Source of the DNA: Ianthella basta
Taxonomy: Eukaryota > Porifera > Demospongiae > Verongiida > Ianthellidae
DNA length: 64,000 nt
Direction of reading: 5' to 3'
Assembly (NCBI GenBank): GCA_964019415.1
Contig: OZ025870.1
Location: 4,052,908 to 4,116,907, forward strand
The notes below the pieces were generated by a model, which saw only the letters and a program-made list of their open reading frames with translations, searched no databases and was not told where the DNA came from. Shown in pieces: positions 1 to 9,705 of the stretch; the stretch's first letter is position 1, and each line of letters starts with the position of its first letter. A program made the translations under genes and the position numbers.

Positions 1-395
1 TTGTCGTTCAATTCTAGACCGAACTTCACGAAACGTGGTAGGATTACAAAGAGGCGTACTGTGAGTAACCTTGCCGAGCCAAAATTTGGTATAAGGTCAT
101 TCTGTCTGAGTTCTTGCCACTTTTACAGTCACCCCCATATCTAAGAGATAGGGAAAGATCGCGTTTCGTTGTCCAGAAACTTCTTCAATTTTTCACCAAT
201 CTTTGCCAAACTTGGAAGAGTGTATCACGGCAATACGGGGGGTGACCTAAAGTGGTTAGTGCCTTCGCCGCTGAACTCCTTTACCTGAAATGGATTAACA
301 TAAGCAAATTCTGTATGCATGGAGTTTTATGAAGCGAGTCTATGGAATGCTACCAATCAAATGGACAGTTTTGATTGGTTCAACGCTCAAATTAC
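1..395. repeat. Interspersed repeat, copy A (left-truncated by window edge)
   Basis: These 395 bases are identical, line for line, to 5941-6335. The match begins at the first base of the window, so the repeat probably continues to the left. Copy A stops about 47 bp before the 3' end seen in copy B. No coding potential was recognised. A non-autonomous element or recent segmental copy is likely. Confidence 0.85.
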
Positions 396-578
396 ACCAC
401 TGCCATCCCTACATAGACAGCACTACCGTGCTGTCTGATATGGGGAAAATAACAGTTAATATGATTGCATTGTATATGTCTAAGGGAACCAAATGTAAAT
501 TACATAAGTCGACAGAACACTACTATGTATTTATACACCAGTGCTTTACACACCTATGCATTCAATCTGTGTACGTAC

Positions 579-728
579 CTCTGCAGGCAATCCTGTTTTG
601 AGCTCTTTGCTCTCAACTTCTTTCTCAACATTTAGATCTGTGTACATGGCCTTTTCCAGCATCCTAATTGTGCCCTCCAGATGTGATTTTTCAGTTTTTA
701 CACGAGACAGCTCTTTAGCATTAGCTTC
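579..728 (-). CDS. Ankyrin/coiled-coil gene, exon: second coiled coil (last exon in window)
   Basis: The exon is 150 nt (50 codons, phase 0). The acceptor is CACACAG before GAAGCTAATG and the donor is GCAGAG followed by gtacgt. The peptide begins EANAKELSRVKTEKSHLEGT and is rich in K, E and L heptads, so a coiled coil is likely. It ends TGLPAE, which resembles KGLPAEV at the end of the exon at 2441-2662. The next exon must lie left of the window. See the exon at 10885-11729 for the gene as a whole. Confidence 0.6.
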
Positions 729-808
729 CTGTGTGCAGACACGAATGGAAGAAAACACAACATCAGAGCACTGTGTTGATGAGAATGCATGTAGATGTGA
801 ACGTTTAC

Positions 809-1042
809 TTGTGCTTCCAAGGCTTGGGCTAGTTGATTTTCAAGGCTGTTGATCCCTTTGATTTGTTCCATTTCCACAGCATGGCTAGCTTTTAACTTTT
901 TGACAAGAGAACAATTATCCATAAAAAGATCTGTCACCTTCCTCTCTAAGTCATTCCTTCCTTTCTCCAATTCAGACACCATGGACAGCAGCTGATCAGA
1001 TGAACCATCATCAGTCTCCAGGCAGGTGCCATTGTTGCCAGA
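809..1042 (-). CDS. Ankyrin/coiled-coil gene, exon: coiled coil
   Basis: The exon is 234 nt (78 codons, phase 0 in and out), bounded by an acceptor ending ATGTCCAG and a donor GCACAA followed by gtaaac. The peptide starts SGNNGTCLETDDGSSDQLLS and continues into a long helical stretch with MVSELEKGRNDLERKVTDL and a leucine/charge pattern typical of a coiled coil. It joins in frame to 579-728. The preceding intron of about 1.4 kb holds no recognisable gene. Confidence 0.65.
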
Positions 1043-2440
1043 CTGGACATTCAGTGAAACAAAATATCAGTATGAATATGGTGCATGCATGAACCCATTA
1101 TCTAATTTCCCTCTAAATTGTCAACTGCCGCCAGCACAGTCAATGCAGGAGTCCAAGATCATTCTAGGCTATTTCCTGTAAACAAACTTCATCCATTAAT
1201 CAGCTCAAATGTTACCCACACAGCTTTTTCAACAACAGCGTCCCATGCACTACATGCTTGGTTGTTCTACAGTTTGCATCTACATTACGCTAGCCACTCT
1301 GCCTGCCTAGCAGTGCTTTACCACATCTCCCAATGCTTGCAAGTGAAAGCAACTGTTGCAACTATTCCCATTATATTACGTTAAGATTGCAGTTTGTGGA
1401 GCATAAGCTGCTTAATCATAGCGCTTGAGGATGACACAATAAAGGTCAACGTTACAAATGCAGGAGCCAAAAGAGAGTGCATTACATAACTGTTACCTTT
1501 ATTGGTCATCTGAGAGCGCTAAATTTAAACAGCGCAATGCCTATCAATGTGGTCCAAATGTATTAGTGCTGATCACATGACCACAGACCAATGAGATTCA
1601 AGGGCAGCATGTACAAATGTGCTTATGTAACTATAATTTACTCAGTTGAGTGAATAGGGAACATCGCACTTCCTCAATTCATTGTCCCACAGAGCGCAAC
1701 ACTGCGGATAGCAACCAGGCTTCTTTTGTGTATCTCCCAAGACTTTCGTAACCTCAGTGCAAACATTTCATCCGGTGAGCCACATCTCCAGCTGACGTGG
1801 GAGTAGTAACAAGTACGCGGCTAGCAGTTTCACCGTTCTGGACACAGCGAAAGGCACTGCCACTCAATCCAAATGCCTATCACATGCAGTCGACTTCTGT
1901 TGTTTGGCACGAATGCAAAAACAGTGGTCAACCTTTGCTCTCTGGTATGGATGCGGAAAGCCGGAAATTCATCCAAACAGTGTTGCTGACTGGCTTGCTA
2001 TTTGTGAGAGTGGCATTCAGTTGAAACCGAGTCTAACAAATTGTTTAGGCTTGCAAGCTGTGTACATACTGGCCTGGATTGTCTAGGTGAGCGTGGGTAT
2101 TAACAATTAAATGTGCACTAAAGTGTGCATTAAGCGGTTTAACCTTCAGTCATGTGAGTCGCTAAAAAGGATCCCATAAGCTGGACGTCACATGATCAGT
2201 ATCATGTGTTCCTTCAGAGGATAGCTTTCAAACTAATCACATGAAAAGAGAATGCAATGAACTAGGTTGTCCTTGGGTACCATCATAAAAGGGGCACATG
2301 GAGCACAAAGTACGCAATAAACAATGACATTTTGACAGTCTAGTTGCAGAATTAACACATGTGGATCACCTCAACGAAGCCATCACCAACATAAGCACAT
2401 ACATTAATAAAATCTCATGACTGACAGTTTGAGCACTCAC
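1043..2440. other. Intron of the ankyrin/coiled-coil gene
   Basis: About 1.4 kb lies between two minus-strand exons. Short open frames occur on both strands, but none shows a domain, coding composition or convincing splice pair. Nothing else was recognised. Confidence 0.5.
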
Positions 2441-2662
2441 CATTTCACTTTGCACTTCTGCAGGCAATCCCTTTGTAGTGGTGTATCTGTATCTGAATCT
2501 TCCTGGTCTGTACTCCTCTGCCTCCTTCACAGTGGTCATCTCTGGAGACTGATGTAGGAGCCACTGCTTACAGGACTCCTCCTCCCCCTCTTGGACATAG
2601 TCAGCCAGCCAGCGCTGGTGGTAGCGGGTGAATTGATGCAGTCGGAAAGCAGTGACTTCAGC
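2441..2662 (-). CDS. Ankyrin/coiled-coil gene, exon: W-rich segment
   Basis: The exon is 222 nt (74 codons, phase 0), with acceptor CATGCAG before GCTGAAG and donor GAAATG followed by gtgagt. It encodes AEVTAFRLHQFTRYHQRWLA and then an acidic and aromatic segment ending KGLPAEVQSEM. The H-x-R-W core (HQRW) resembles HHRWW in the exon at 2867-3074, so the two exons may carry degenerate copies of one small motif. The family is not recognised. Confidence 0.65.
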
Positions 2663-2866
2663 CTGCATGGAGTACAAACAGGAAATCATCTCCTATCAAA
2701 GTCCGTCACGTACTAACCCTATACATAATATGTACTCCATGAACGACCCAATGAACCACACACAATTACAGATATGCACCCAGATATACACAAAACATAT
2801 ACAGACAAACGCACATGCACGCATGCACGCATGTACGCACGCACATACACACACCTCACATCTCAC

Positions 2867-3074
2867 CTGTCTTCCTCTCTCCTGTGCCCTTCTCCGGTGC
2901 ATCCACTCTGTGCTACTGACTGCCTTGACCGGCTTTAATACAGGATCACTCACAAATTCCAGCTTCCCCTCCATCTGAATACTACTCTCTGCCAGCTCCA
3001 TGACGGTGGACGAAGGAAGGGCTATGCTTTGATCCTTGGCCACTACTTTCAACCACCAGCGATGGTGGTGAGCC
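2867..3074 (-). CDS. Ankyrin/coiled-coil gene, exon: W-rich segment
   Basis: The exon is 208 nt (one base completing the previous codon plus 69 codons). The acceptor is CTTTGTAG before GGCTC and the donor is AGACAG followed by gtgaga. It encodes AHHHRWWLKVVAKDQSIALP and then EWMHRRRAQERGRQ, so it is basic and probably helical at its end. The reading phase continues exactly into 2441-2662. The intron between them holds a CA-rich low-complexity run. Confidence 0.65.
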
Positions 3075-3267
3075 CTACAAAGCAGGACAACTATATCTCA
3101 CAACATATTGCGGAGCTATTTACTGGTGCAGGGCAAGCAGTATAAGTATGCAGTGAAGAAGTGTCGTACAACTCAAATTGTATAAAATTATATAATATAC
3201 AGTCTGAACATGGCTGCATCATCAGAAGCATATGTACACTTAGCACAGAATATGTGTAAATAGGTAC

Positions 3268-3299
3268 CTCTTTGCAGGGCCATCACCTAGAACTGTTTG
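3268..3299 (-). CDS. Ankyrin/coiled-coil gene, tentative micro-exon
   Basis: A 32-nt exon (QTVLGDGPAKR) would link phase 0 after the ankyrin exon to the two-base remainder needed by 2867-3074. The donor GCAAAGAG followed by gtacct is good. The proposed acceptor (CTCTGAG) is poor, and an alternative 14 bp upstream puts a TAG in frame. This is inferred mainly from phase arithmetic. Confidence 0.35.
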
Positions 3300-3410
3300 C
3301 TCAGAGCCCCTGTCTGCACCATCCTACAAAGTGGGCATGCATATGTACACTTAACGTACACTGTAGCTATATACATACATGTATGCATTTACACAAAGGA
3401 TGAACCTTAC

Positions 3411-3605
3411 CTTCCTCTCGAGCTGTGGATAGTTCTCTGTGATGAATTCTACAATGGACTGTCGTCCCAGCCTGCGAGCAATGTCCAGACAAGTCTCACC
3501 ATTCCCATCCCTGTCAAGCACTCTGTCTCCAAACTTGGGACAGAGGTACTGCAGGACAGGTAGGTGGCCTCTGTAGGCTGCCAAGTGGAGGGCATTCCGG
3601 GAGTT
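3411..3605 (-). CDS. Ankyrin/coiled-coil gene, exon: ankyrin repeats
   Basis: The exon is 195 nt (65 codons, phase 0), with acceptor CTCCTCCAG before AACTCC and donor GAGGAAG followed by gtaagg. It encodes two ankyrin repeats. The first starts NSRNALHLAAYRGHLPVLQY, a canonical A-LHLAA-x-x-G-H motif. The second has DRDGNGETCLDIARRLGR in the T-x-L-D-x-A form usual for capping repeats. It ends ENYPQLERK. Ankyrin repeats are protein-binding surfaces, so an adaptor role is expected, but the partner cannot be read. Confidence 0.8.
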
Positions 3606-3718
3606 CTGGAGGAGAGGAAGGGTGTGCATATGTGATAATGCCTAAATGTGAATGAGTGAACATGTGTGTGCAAGTGCAGATGCTTACATATATAACAGCA
3701 ATACTTCCATATACGTAC

Positions 3719-3820
3719 CATCATTTTATGAAAGATATCTCCGTCGTACTGTCCAGTTAGTTTTCTGACCAACTCAACGTGTCCCTTTTCCGCTGCTATT
3801 AATAAAGGAGTCCTGCCATT
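3719..3820 (-). CDS. Ankyrin/coiled-coil gene, exon: ankyrin repeat
   Basis: The exon is 102 nt (34 codons, phase 0). NGRTPLLIAAEKGHVELVRK matches the ankyrin consensus (G-x-TPL-x-x-A-x-x-G-H-x-x-x-V). One exon holding one repeat unit is common in ankyrin genes. The acceptor is TGCTGTGCAG and the donor is ATGATG followed by gtacgt. It joins the previous exon as VNVEDK-NGRTPL, completing the repeat boundary. Confidence 0.8.
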
Positions 3821-4053
3821 CTGCACAGCAAAGACAACCACAGAATTCTACTTTAGTTAATCAGCAGCACTGTAAAACCCAGGTTCACAGTTTCTAACTC
3901 AAGTACTATATTAGGCCCTCTGCACTTGTCTTGTCATTTCTACCTTCCCCTTATACTCTCCATACTCATCCTTTCTTTCCCAAGGCTTCCCAATTCAACC
4001 GATCTCCATTCCCACACATTGCAGTACTGTACCTCTGTAACCGTGATTCCTAC

Positions 4054-4164
4054 CTTGTCTTCCACATTCACAAATCGCATCACCAGGCGCTGTACTACTG
4101 ACTGACTACCCTTTGCTGAAGCTTGCAACAATGCCATAGTAACAGGGTCTGTGGTTGGCAAACT
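4054..4164 (-). CDS. Ankyrin/coiled-coil gene, exon: first ankyrin repeat
   Basis: The exon is 111 nt (37 codons, phase 0), acceptor GTACACAG before AGTTTGCC. It encodes SLPTTDPVTMALLQASAKGS and ends FVNVEDK. I chose the donor after GACAAG (gtagga) over one about 21 bp further on because it lets VEDK run straight into NGRTPLL, the normal linker between ankyrin repeats. Confidence 0.7.
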
Positions 4165-4292
4165 CTGTGTACAAGAACGTAAGCAAAAGAGTTCAAGAAA
4201 GGAAAAACAGAACACATGTACACAATAGAGGTTTCAAAAGGGAGAATGGTGTACAAAGTGACAAAGTAGCGACAAAGCGTAATAAATATAGG

Positions 4293-4426
4293 TTATACCA
4301 AGATCCGAGGTGTCTACGGGATTTTGAACCCGATTACTATAGAGGCCTGCGCGCGAAGCGCAAGGGCCTCTATATCGGTTTCCTAGGTGTTCTAAATCCA
4401 GTAGACACTGACGGAGCTCGGTATAA
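4293..4426. repeat. Foldback (long inverted repeat) element with GC-rich centre
   Basis: The two arms of about 60 bp are imperfect inverted copies, sharing TTATACC, GTGTCTAC and GAGGCC segments in mirror order. They meet at a centre reading GCGCGAAGCGC. It lies in the intron between the ankyrin exon at 4054 and the coiled-coil exon at 4813. The design resembles the hairpin at 22180-22320, whose centre is GGCGCTTCGCGCC. Probably a small MITE or foldback element. Confidence 0.6.
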
Positions 4427-4812
4427 GGTGTTTAGACTATGATAGCAACCAGCGTTAATACGGGGAAGGACCACGCTGGCCAGTTCTACCGAGAAATGAT
4501 GACAAAAAGGTAGCTGATTAGTCAATTGGCAGCAAAAACTGCGCGGAAACAACCATGTGAAGCCCAGCTGCCGTGAAGTACCTCGGAATGTTGCTAAAGT
4601 TAATTTCACTCCAAGCTTGTCGCAGCTACGTTGTCGAAAGTTTGTCTTAAAGCGCAAGAAGCTACCGGAGGTGGTATAAGTTGAATCAGAGGTAGTATAA
4701 GTGAATCAGAGGTGGTCAAGCAATTTAGAAGACCTCCGTTGGATCAATCATATTACAGCAATTTGTTGCATCATGGTCTAACTAAGCATAAACCTGGAAC
4801 CAATCTACACAC

Positions 4813-5022
4813 CTGAGTGATCATTGCCATGTCATGATCATATTTCTCAGTCTGCTGAATTAGCTTCTTCCGCAGGGCACTCATCTCAGACTCTAGATCC
4901 TCCACTTGTTGTGCCCGAGCTGCTAGTTCTATTACTGCAGACTGGGCATCAGATTCTGTAGGAAGTGACAGTGGTTGAGTTGAGGCGGAGCAAGATGTGT
5001 GAGGACTAGGAGGTTGATCCAT
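4813..5022 (-). CDS. Ankyrin/coiled-coil gene, exon: S/P-rich linker and coiled coil
   Basis: The exon is 210 nt (70 codons, phase 0), acceptor TTATTGCAG before ATGGATC and donor ACTCAG followed by gtgtgt. The peptide starts MDQPPSPHTSCSASTQPLSL, a disordered S/T/P-rich linker. It then forms a coiled coil through QQVEDLESEMSALRKKLIQQ. The ATG right after the acceptor could also be an internal start, but upstream exons fit in phase. Confidence 0.7.
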
Positions 5023-5095
5023 CTGCAATAAGGAGATATGGATCACGTACAGCATCTCAGACGTTTGCCTAGTTACCTCAAACCCATTTACTCAC

Positions 5096-5374
5096 CTGTG
5101 ACCCCAGCACTGTCAGCTGTCTCTCCTCAAGGCTGGTGATCTCTTGGCGAAGACGGCCCTCCTCCTCTTGACTGGCCTTCAGCTTGATCTGCAAGGCTGT
5201 GTTGCCATGAATCAGTTCCCACCTCTTCTGCTCAGATACTTTCAATTTCCCTTCAGACTTCTTCAATTCACCCTCCAACTCCTGGACACGGGACAACAGC
5301 TCTTTGCCATCATTCTGCTTCTCCTTCCATTCTTCTCTGTGTTCTTCTACTTCGGGGGGTAAGTTTCCTTCAGT
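5096..5374 (-). CDS. Ankyrin/coiled-coil gene, exon: main coiled coil
   Basis: The exon is 279 nt (93 codons, phase 0), acceptor TTGCATAG before ACTGAAGG and donor GTCACAG followed by gtgagt. It begins TEGNLPPEVEEHREEWKEK and holds a long heptad-rich segment including RVQELEGELKKSEGKLKVSE and an RLRQEITSLEERQL tail. This is a strong coiled coil with almost no helix breakers. It probably mediates dimerisation. Confidence 0.7.
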
Positions 5375-5911
5375 CTATGCAACAAATGAACGACTACAAA
5401 TTGATATAATTATTATCATTGTGCAAGTGGATGAATGAATTGAGATTGTTTTTTTCATTAGTAAAATTCTATACTCACTATAAACGCCACCACTTAACTG
5501 ACTGCCAAAAACCTGAAAGTCAGGTCCTATATTTCATGCAATTGCTTACAAATTCCACTATTACAATGTTTTTCACAAGTTATACTTGTGATAGGAAGTA
5601 GATTCCACTATTCGTCTTCATTACATGCTGCATTCTAGGCAGCAGACAAATTCTTCATTGATTGGCATTTAGGAATCTTCGTAGATGAGACTATTTGAAA
5701 CAACAAACGGTGAGTTCATGTAAGCAGCCCTTTGACAAGAAATCCACCTAACAATGAGTCCAAGGTTGTATCGTCTACTCTAATGTTTAAGAAATCCAAA
5801 TAGTCATCATCATATCGACCATCATGTTCATTCCAATTCCAATTCCAATGATGAGGTTTTCTGGGCAAATCAGGTGGTAAATGTTATAACAGATAATCTT
5901 ATTCTAATAAA
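5375..5911. other. Intronic sequence without recognised features
   Basis: AT-rich sequence lies between the main coiled-coil exon and repeat copy B. Short open frames carry no domain signature. Nothing further was recognised. Confidence 0.4.
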
Positions 5912-6382
5912 CGTAACGCACATTTTTGTTGTCTGGGATATTGTCGTTCAATTCTAGACCGAACTTCACGAAACGTGGTAGGATTACAAAGAGGCGTACT
6001 GTGAGTAACCTTGCCGAGCCAAAATTTGGTATAAGGTCATTCTGTCTGAGTTCTTGCCACTTTTACAGTCACCCCCATATCTAAGAGATAGGGAAAGATC
6101 GCGTTTCGTTGTCCAGAAACTTCTTCAATTTTTCACCAATCTTTGCCAAACTTGGAAGAGTGTATCACGGCAATACGGGGGGTGACCTAAAGTGGTTAGT
6201 GCCTTCGCCGCTGAACTCCTTTACCTGAAATGGATTAACATAAGCAAATTCTGTATGCATGGAGTTTTATGAAGCGAGTCTATGGAATGCTACCAATCAA
6301 ATGGACAGTTTTGATTGGTTCAACGCTCAAATTACCAACTGTAGACTGGGAACCCACCCGAAGGGCGGGCATTCAGCTACTA
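5912..6382. repeat. Interspersed repeat, copy B (fullest copy)
   Basis: This holds the 395 bases shared perfectly with 1-395 and extends both ways. It starts near GTAACGCACATTT and ends after ACCCACCCGAAGGGCGGG. A diverged third copy at about 6984-7442 has the same start and end, which fixes the element at roughly 460 bp. No terminal inverted repeat or tail was recognised, so the class is unknown. Confidence 0.75.
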
Positions 6383-6478
6383 TTAAGAATAATATTAGTT
6401 ATAGTGAAGCGTACACACGTTAGGTATTAATAATTACATAATAGCTAGATGCAAAAATACACAAAATGAGTAACATAC

Positions 6479-6523
6479 TGTTTCTGGAGAAAGCTCATTA
6501 TCTGCAGAGCCACCCACAGATTC
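6479..6523 (-). CDS. Ankyrin/coiled-coil gene, small exon
   Basis: A 45-nt exon encodes ESVGGSADNELSPET and has a good donor (GAAACA followed by gtatgt). The phase-0 acceptor (CCACAGAG) joins it to the 45-nt exon at 9097-9141 on one side and to TEGNLPPEV on the other. An acceptor 2 bp earlier would be stronger but breaks phase. Moderately supported. Confidence 0.45.
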
Positions 6524-6799
6524 CTCTGTGGAGAAGGGAACAACAGGAATAGCAATTAGTATCAATGTCCTTGAAGAAACAGTCCCCCTCCCAGTACACC
6601 CCTTCCCCATTCCCCATAGTGAGGAACCACCAAAAAGGTGTCAGCTTTTCCAGCATGCACGCATGGTTATATATACATATACACCCGTTGCCGCTGCAAC
6701 TGTGCCATGATATATTGCGTAAACAAGCTCAGCCTGGATATAACAGAATTTAAGAAGACTTATCACTGCAAGGGTGCTTAAATCCAGTTATATAGTGTC

Positions 6800-6905
6800 A
6801 GAAAGGGTTGGTTCTCCAATACCAGCTTCACAACAGGGTTGTAAACCTTGCCGACGTTTTGACCAGATGCTCTGGTCTTCTTCTTCAGAAGAAGAAATCT
6901 ATATA
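6800..6905. repeat. Fragment of a dispersed retroelement-like repeat
   Basis: It contains GGTTGGTTCTCCAATACCAG followed by CTTCACAACAGGGTT, which recurs at 25362-25430. It then carries, on the minus strand, GACCAGAGCATCTGGTC (a 7-bp stem) before AAAACGTCGGC. That arrangement resembles a motif I recall near the ends of Penelope-like and related elements. No coding sequence remains. Confidence 0.4.
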
Positions 6906-6983
6906 CACCTAAGCGCCATGAGATAGCTAATACATACACCCGGTGATTGCAGTTATCTATTAACTATATCTTATTATATTTTA

Positions 6984-7442
6984 AATGTAATGCACATTTT
7001 CGTTGTTTGGGACATTCTCCTCCAACGTCATGAAATGTGTTAGGATTATGAAGAGGCGTACTGTCAGTAATCTTGCCAAACCAAAATTTGGTTTAAAGTT
7101 GTTCTGTTCGAGTTCTTTTCACTTTTACAATCGCCGCCATATCTAAGAGATAGGGTAAAGGATTGTGTTTCATTGTTCATAAACTCCTACTTCAATATTC
7201 CACCAATCTTCGCCGAACTTGGAAGAGTGCATCACAGCAACATGGGGGGCTAAGGTGGTTAGTGCCTTCGCCGCTGAATGCCTTTAGACAGATGGATTAA
7301 CAAAAGTAGATTCTCTACACACAGAGTTTTACAGAGCGAGTCTAAAGAATGACGGCAATCAAATGGACAGCTTTGATTGGTTCAACACTCAAATTGCCAA
7401 CTGTAGACTGGGAACCCACCCGAAGAGTGGGTATTCAGCTAG
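6984..7442. repeat. Interspersed repeat, copy C (diverged)
   Basis: It aligns along its length with copy B (for example GTACTGTGAGTAACCTTGCC against GTACTGTCAGTAATCTTGCC) and ends with the same ACCCACCCGAAG block. Its divergence contrasts with the perfect identity of copies A and B, so it is an older insertion. Confidence 0.75.
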
Positions 7443-7622
7443 TAATATAAGTAATATACATAATCACTACTATATGTATTATAATTAATTCAAAGCTGTT
7501 AGTATAGTCATTCAGCAAGATTTTACAACAAACAAGGGGACTTACAGTTTAAATCACCATTCTCAGCAGGTAGCTTAGCTAGCCAGATTCTACAATACAG
7601 TTCTTGTAGTCAGATACGCTGT

Positions 7623-8796
7623 ATGTATGACTGGAAATATTGGTGGTCCAAATAATCGGCAAATTTGCCTCAAAATAGGCACAATAAATGCTGGAAGAAT
7701 TTAAATTTGGTGGTGATGAGTGGTCAGAGGTTATGACATCATGGAAGATACACATCCCTGAAGAAGCAGCTAGTCTGCCGCGTGCGCCAGACGTTCCTGC
7801 ATCTGCTGAATCAAGTTAGCAGTTATGATACTGTCATATGTGTGGTCATGTGTGTAGATCAGCTTGACCTGAGTAACGCTCGAGCAGGATCAAAAGGTGG
7901 TGTTTGAAGAAGTGAAGCAATGTACTTGCATGTGACGCAAAGATAGCTACCAACAGGAATGAGCCAACAGCCATATTCAATGAGGGTAGTATGATGATTA
8001 CATTCTACAGCATTGATTGTGCACAGATCGTCAAGTAAGCTGCACAGAATGGTCCAGCCAGGGCTTAGTCTGACGTAGCCGAGCCCCTTTCCTGCCGCCA
8101 TCTTGCTGATGACATCATTGCGCGGCAGGAAGGGAGTGTGGTAGATAACTTGACATTCGCCATTCAGTGTCCCCCAAACACAGGGGGAAGTGATAATTAG
8201 CAATTAAGCTTTGAACTATGGTTTGATACTCGCCGTAACAAGTGATAGTCGTACCTATGATGTGAGAATGACAGCGCTTGCTGAAGTTACCGAGAGAGGC
8301 AGTCAGGCCAGTAGCCAGGAACTGCAGTTTCTCACGTATACCAGCACTTGACGGAGGAACAGCATTTGCAGATGGATCAGATTACTCAATCCCTGCCAAC
8401 CACCTTTGATTGTTGCTGACTTTGGGATATTAGCTACTTTGGCCATCTCTGTTTGCTTCAAAGGATACGCAGAATCATTGTGAGTTGTTTTAGCACTTTT
8501 GGCCTCACTTGTGATACAATACGCAGATATCACTTAACTTGCAGGTGTTGATTTATAACGAAGAACACCAGCCTGCGAGTGTGGGTGAACATTGAGTTAT
8601 CTACTAGACCTTTTTCCTGCTGCGCAATGATGTCATGGACAAAATAGCAGCAGGAATGGGGAGCTCAGCTACGTCAGACTAGCCAGGGCTATTAAGCATT
8701 AGTGCTACTACTGAATTCAGAATTGGCAATTTTAAAGTTGGCGATTCTCACCAGATCGCCAAATTTATTTGCTCGCCAATATTTCCGGGTATACAT
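7623..8796. mobile_element. Possible non-autonomous element with degenerate terminal inverted repeats
   Basis: The left end holds GTATGACTGGAAATATTGG. The right end, read on the other strand, holds GTATACCCGGAAATATTGGC, and both are followed by a similar AAAT-rich stretch. Inside is a second inverted pair (8055-8138 with 8606-8692). No transposase was seen. The boundaries are approximate. Confidence 0.35.
8055..8692. repeat. Inverted repeat with arms of about 85 bp
   Basis: The left arm (8055-8138) contains AGCCAGGGCTTAGTCTGACG and ATGACATCATTGCGCGGCAG. The right arm (8606-8692) carries the same segments reversed. The spacer of about 465 bp has no recognised gene. It could be a nested MITE or an inverted duplication inside the larger element. 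Confidence 0.6.
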
Positions 8797-9096
8797 TAGT
8801 TCCTATGTGTTATAAAGGTAATATTCTGTACAATTACTACTGAGTTGCATATGAAGACAATCGACTCATTTCAATTCCACCACAGTGACACAGATATTTG
8901 GTAAATGCACAGTGCAAGCTTGCCTTGTTCTGGCCAGTGTTGTATAATTTCATGATGCATTGTTCGAACTAGCAATTGCTTCTGTTAAGGAAGAGACAAT
9001 GTGCACAGCATCACACACCGTGACATTCGCCAGAAGTGAAATGAGTGTACATATGTACATGCACACAGATGAACATGTTCAGAAGCATGCACTCAC

Positions 9097-9141
9097 TGCT
9101 ATGTCAGGGTCAATCAATGCATACACCTGGTAAGGGAGGGC
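9097..9141 (-). CDS. Ankyrin/coiled-coil gene, small exon
   Basis: A 45-nt phase-0 exon encodes ALPYQVYALIDPDIA. The acceptor is CATCCTCGCAG and the donor is ATAGCA followed by gtgagt, both strong. It joins the large exon at 10885-11729 as DFVGTTK-ALPYQVY with no frame change. The family is not recognised. Confidence 0.55.
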
Positions 9142-9540
9142 CTGCGAGGATGAAAATAAATGTCAGCAACAAGACAAAAGCATAAGAAAGCCTCACTCAT
9201 TCTCTTTAGGAATAAACAGCTGTGGTAACCTTATGCCTCAGCAGACAAATTGCAGACAAGGAACTGTGTTTATGCAATAGACATTATTCTTCATGGTTCA
9301 ACTGCAATCAACAGCAGCCCAGCCACAAGCTGCTAACAGCTTAAATAGTCAAAGCCGGATTGTAAAGACAGCATGCGCAGGCAGGTGAGTCAACATAGAT
9401 CAACTACTTATAATAGACATGGTGTTACATTACAGCACAGCATTACAGCCATGAGGGCTCTGTCTCACAATCACTACAACAGCAAAAAGTATACATGACC
9501 GACTGCACACTGAAAGCCATTAGAAAATGTTATGTATAGG

Positions 9541-9660
9541 TTAAACCCTAGCTTCTTAGGTGTTACAGGATATCACCGAGGTGGTCAATCATATCGCCCG
9601 GGTGATATGAATTGACCACCAAGGTGATATCCTGTAACACCAGAAGAAGCTAGGGTTTAA
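9541..9660. mobile_element. Near-perfect 120-bp palindromic MITE flanked by TTAA
   Basis: The arms run from TTAAACCCTAGCTTCTTAGG inward to the centre at about 9600 and back out to CTAGGGTTTAA. TTAA on both ends is the target duplication used by piggyBac-type transposases. It lies 45 bp upstream of the ATG of the Crypton-like ORF, so it sits in that gene's presumed promoter or 5' leader. No coding capacity. Confidence 0.7.
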
Positions 9661-9705
9661 TCCATTTGTAGCCTATCCATATACTTTAGACAACATTCGC
9701 GCAAA

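Noticed and set aside
7547-7575. Micro-exon LPAENGDLN on the minus strand with donor gtaagt
   Set aside because: Including it makes a TAG across the junction with 6479-6525, and its acceptor is weak.
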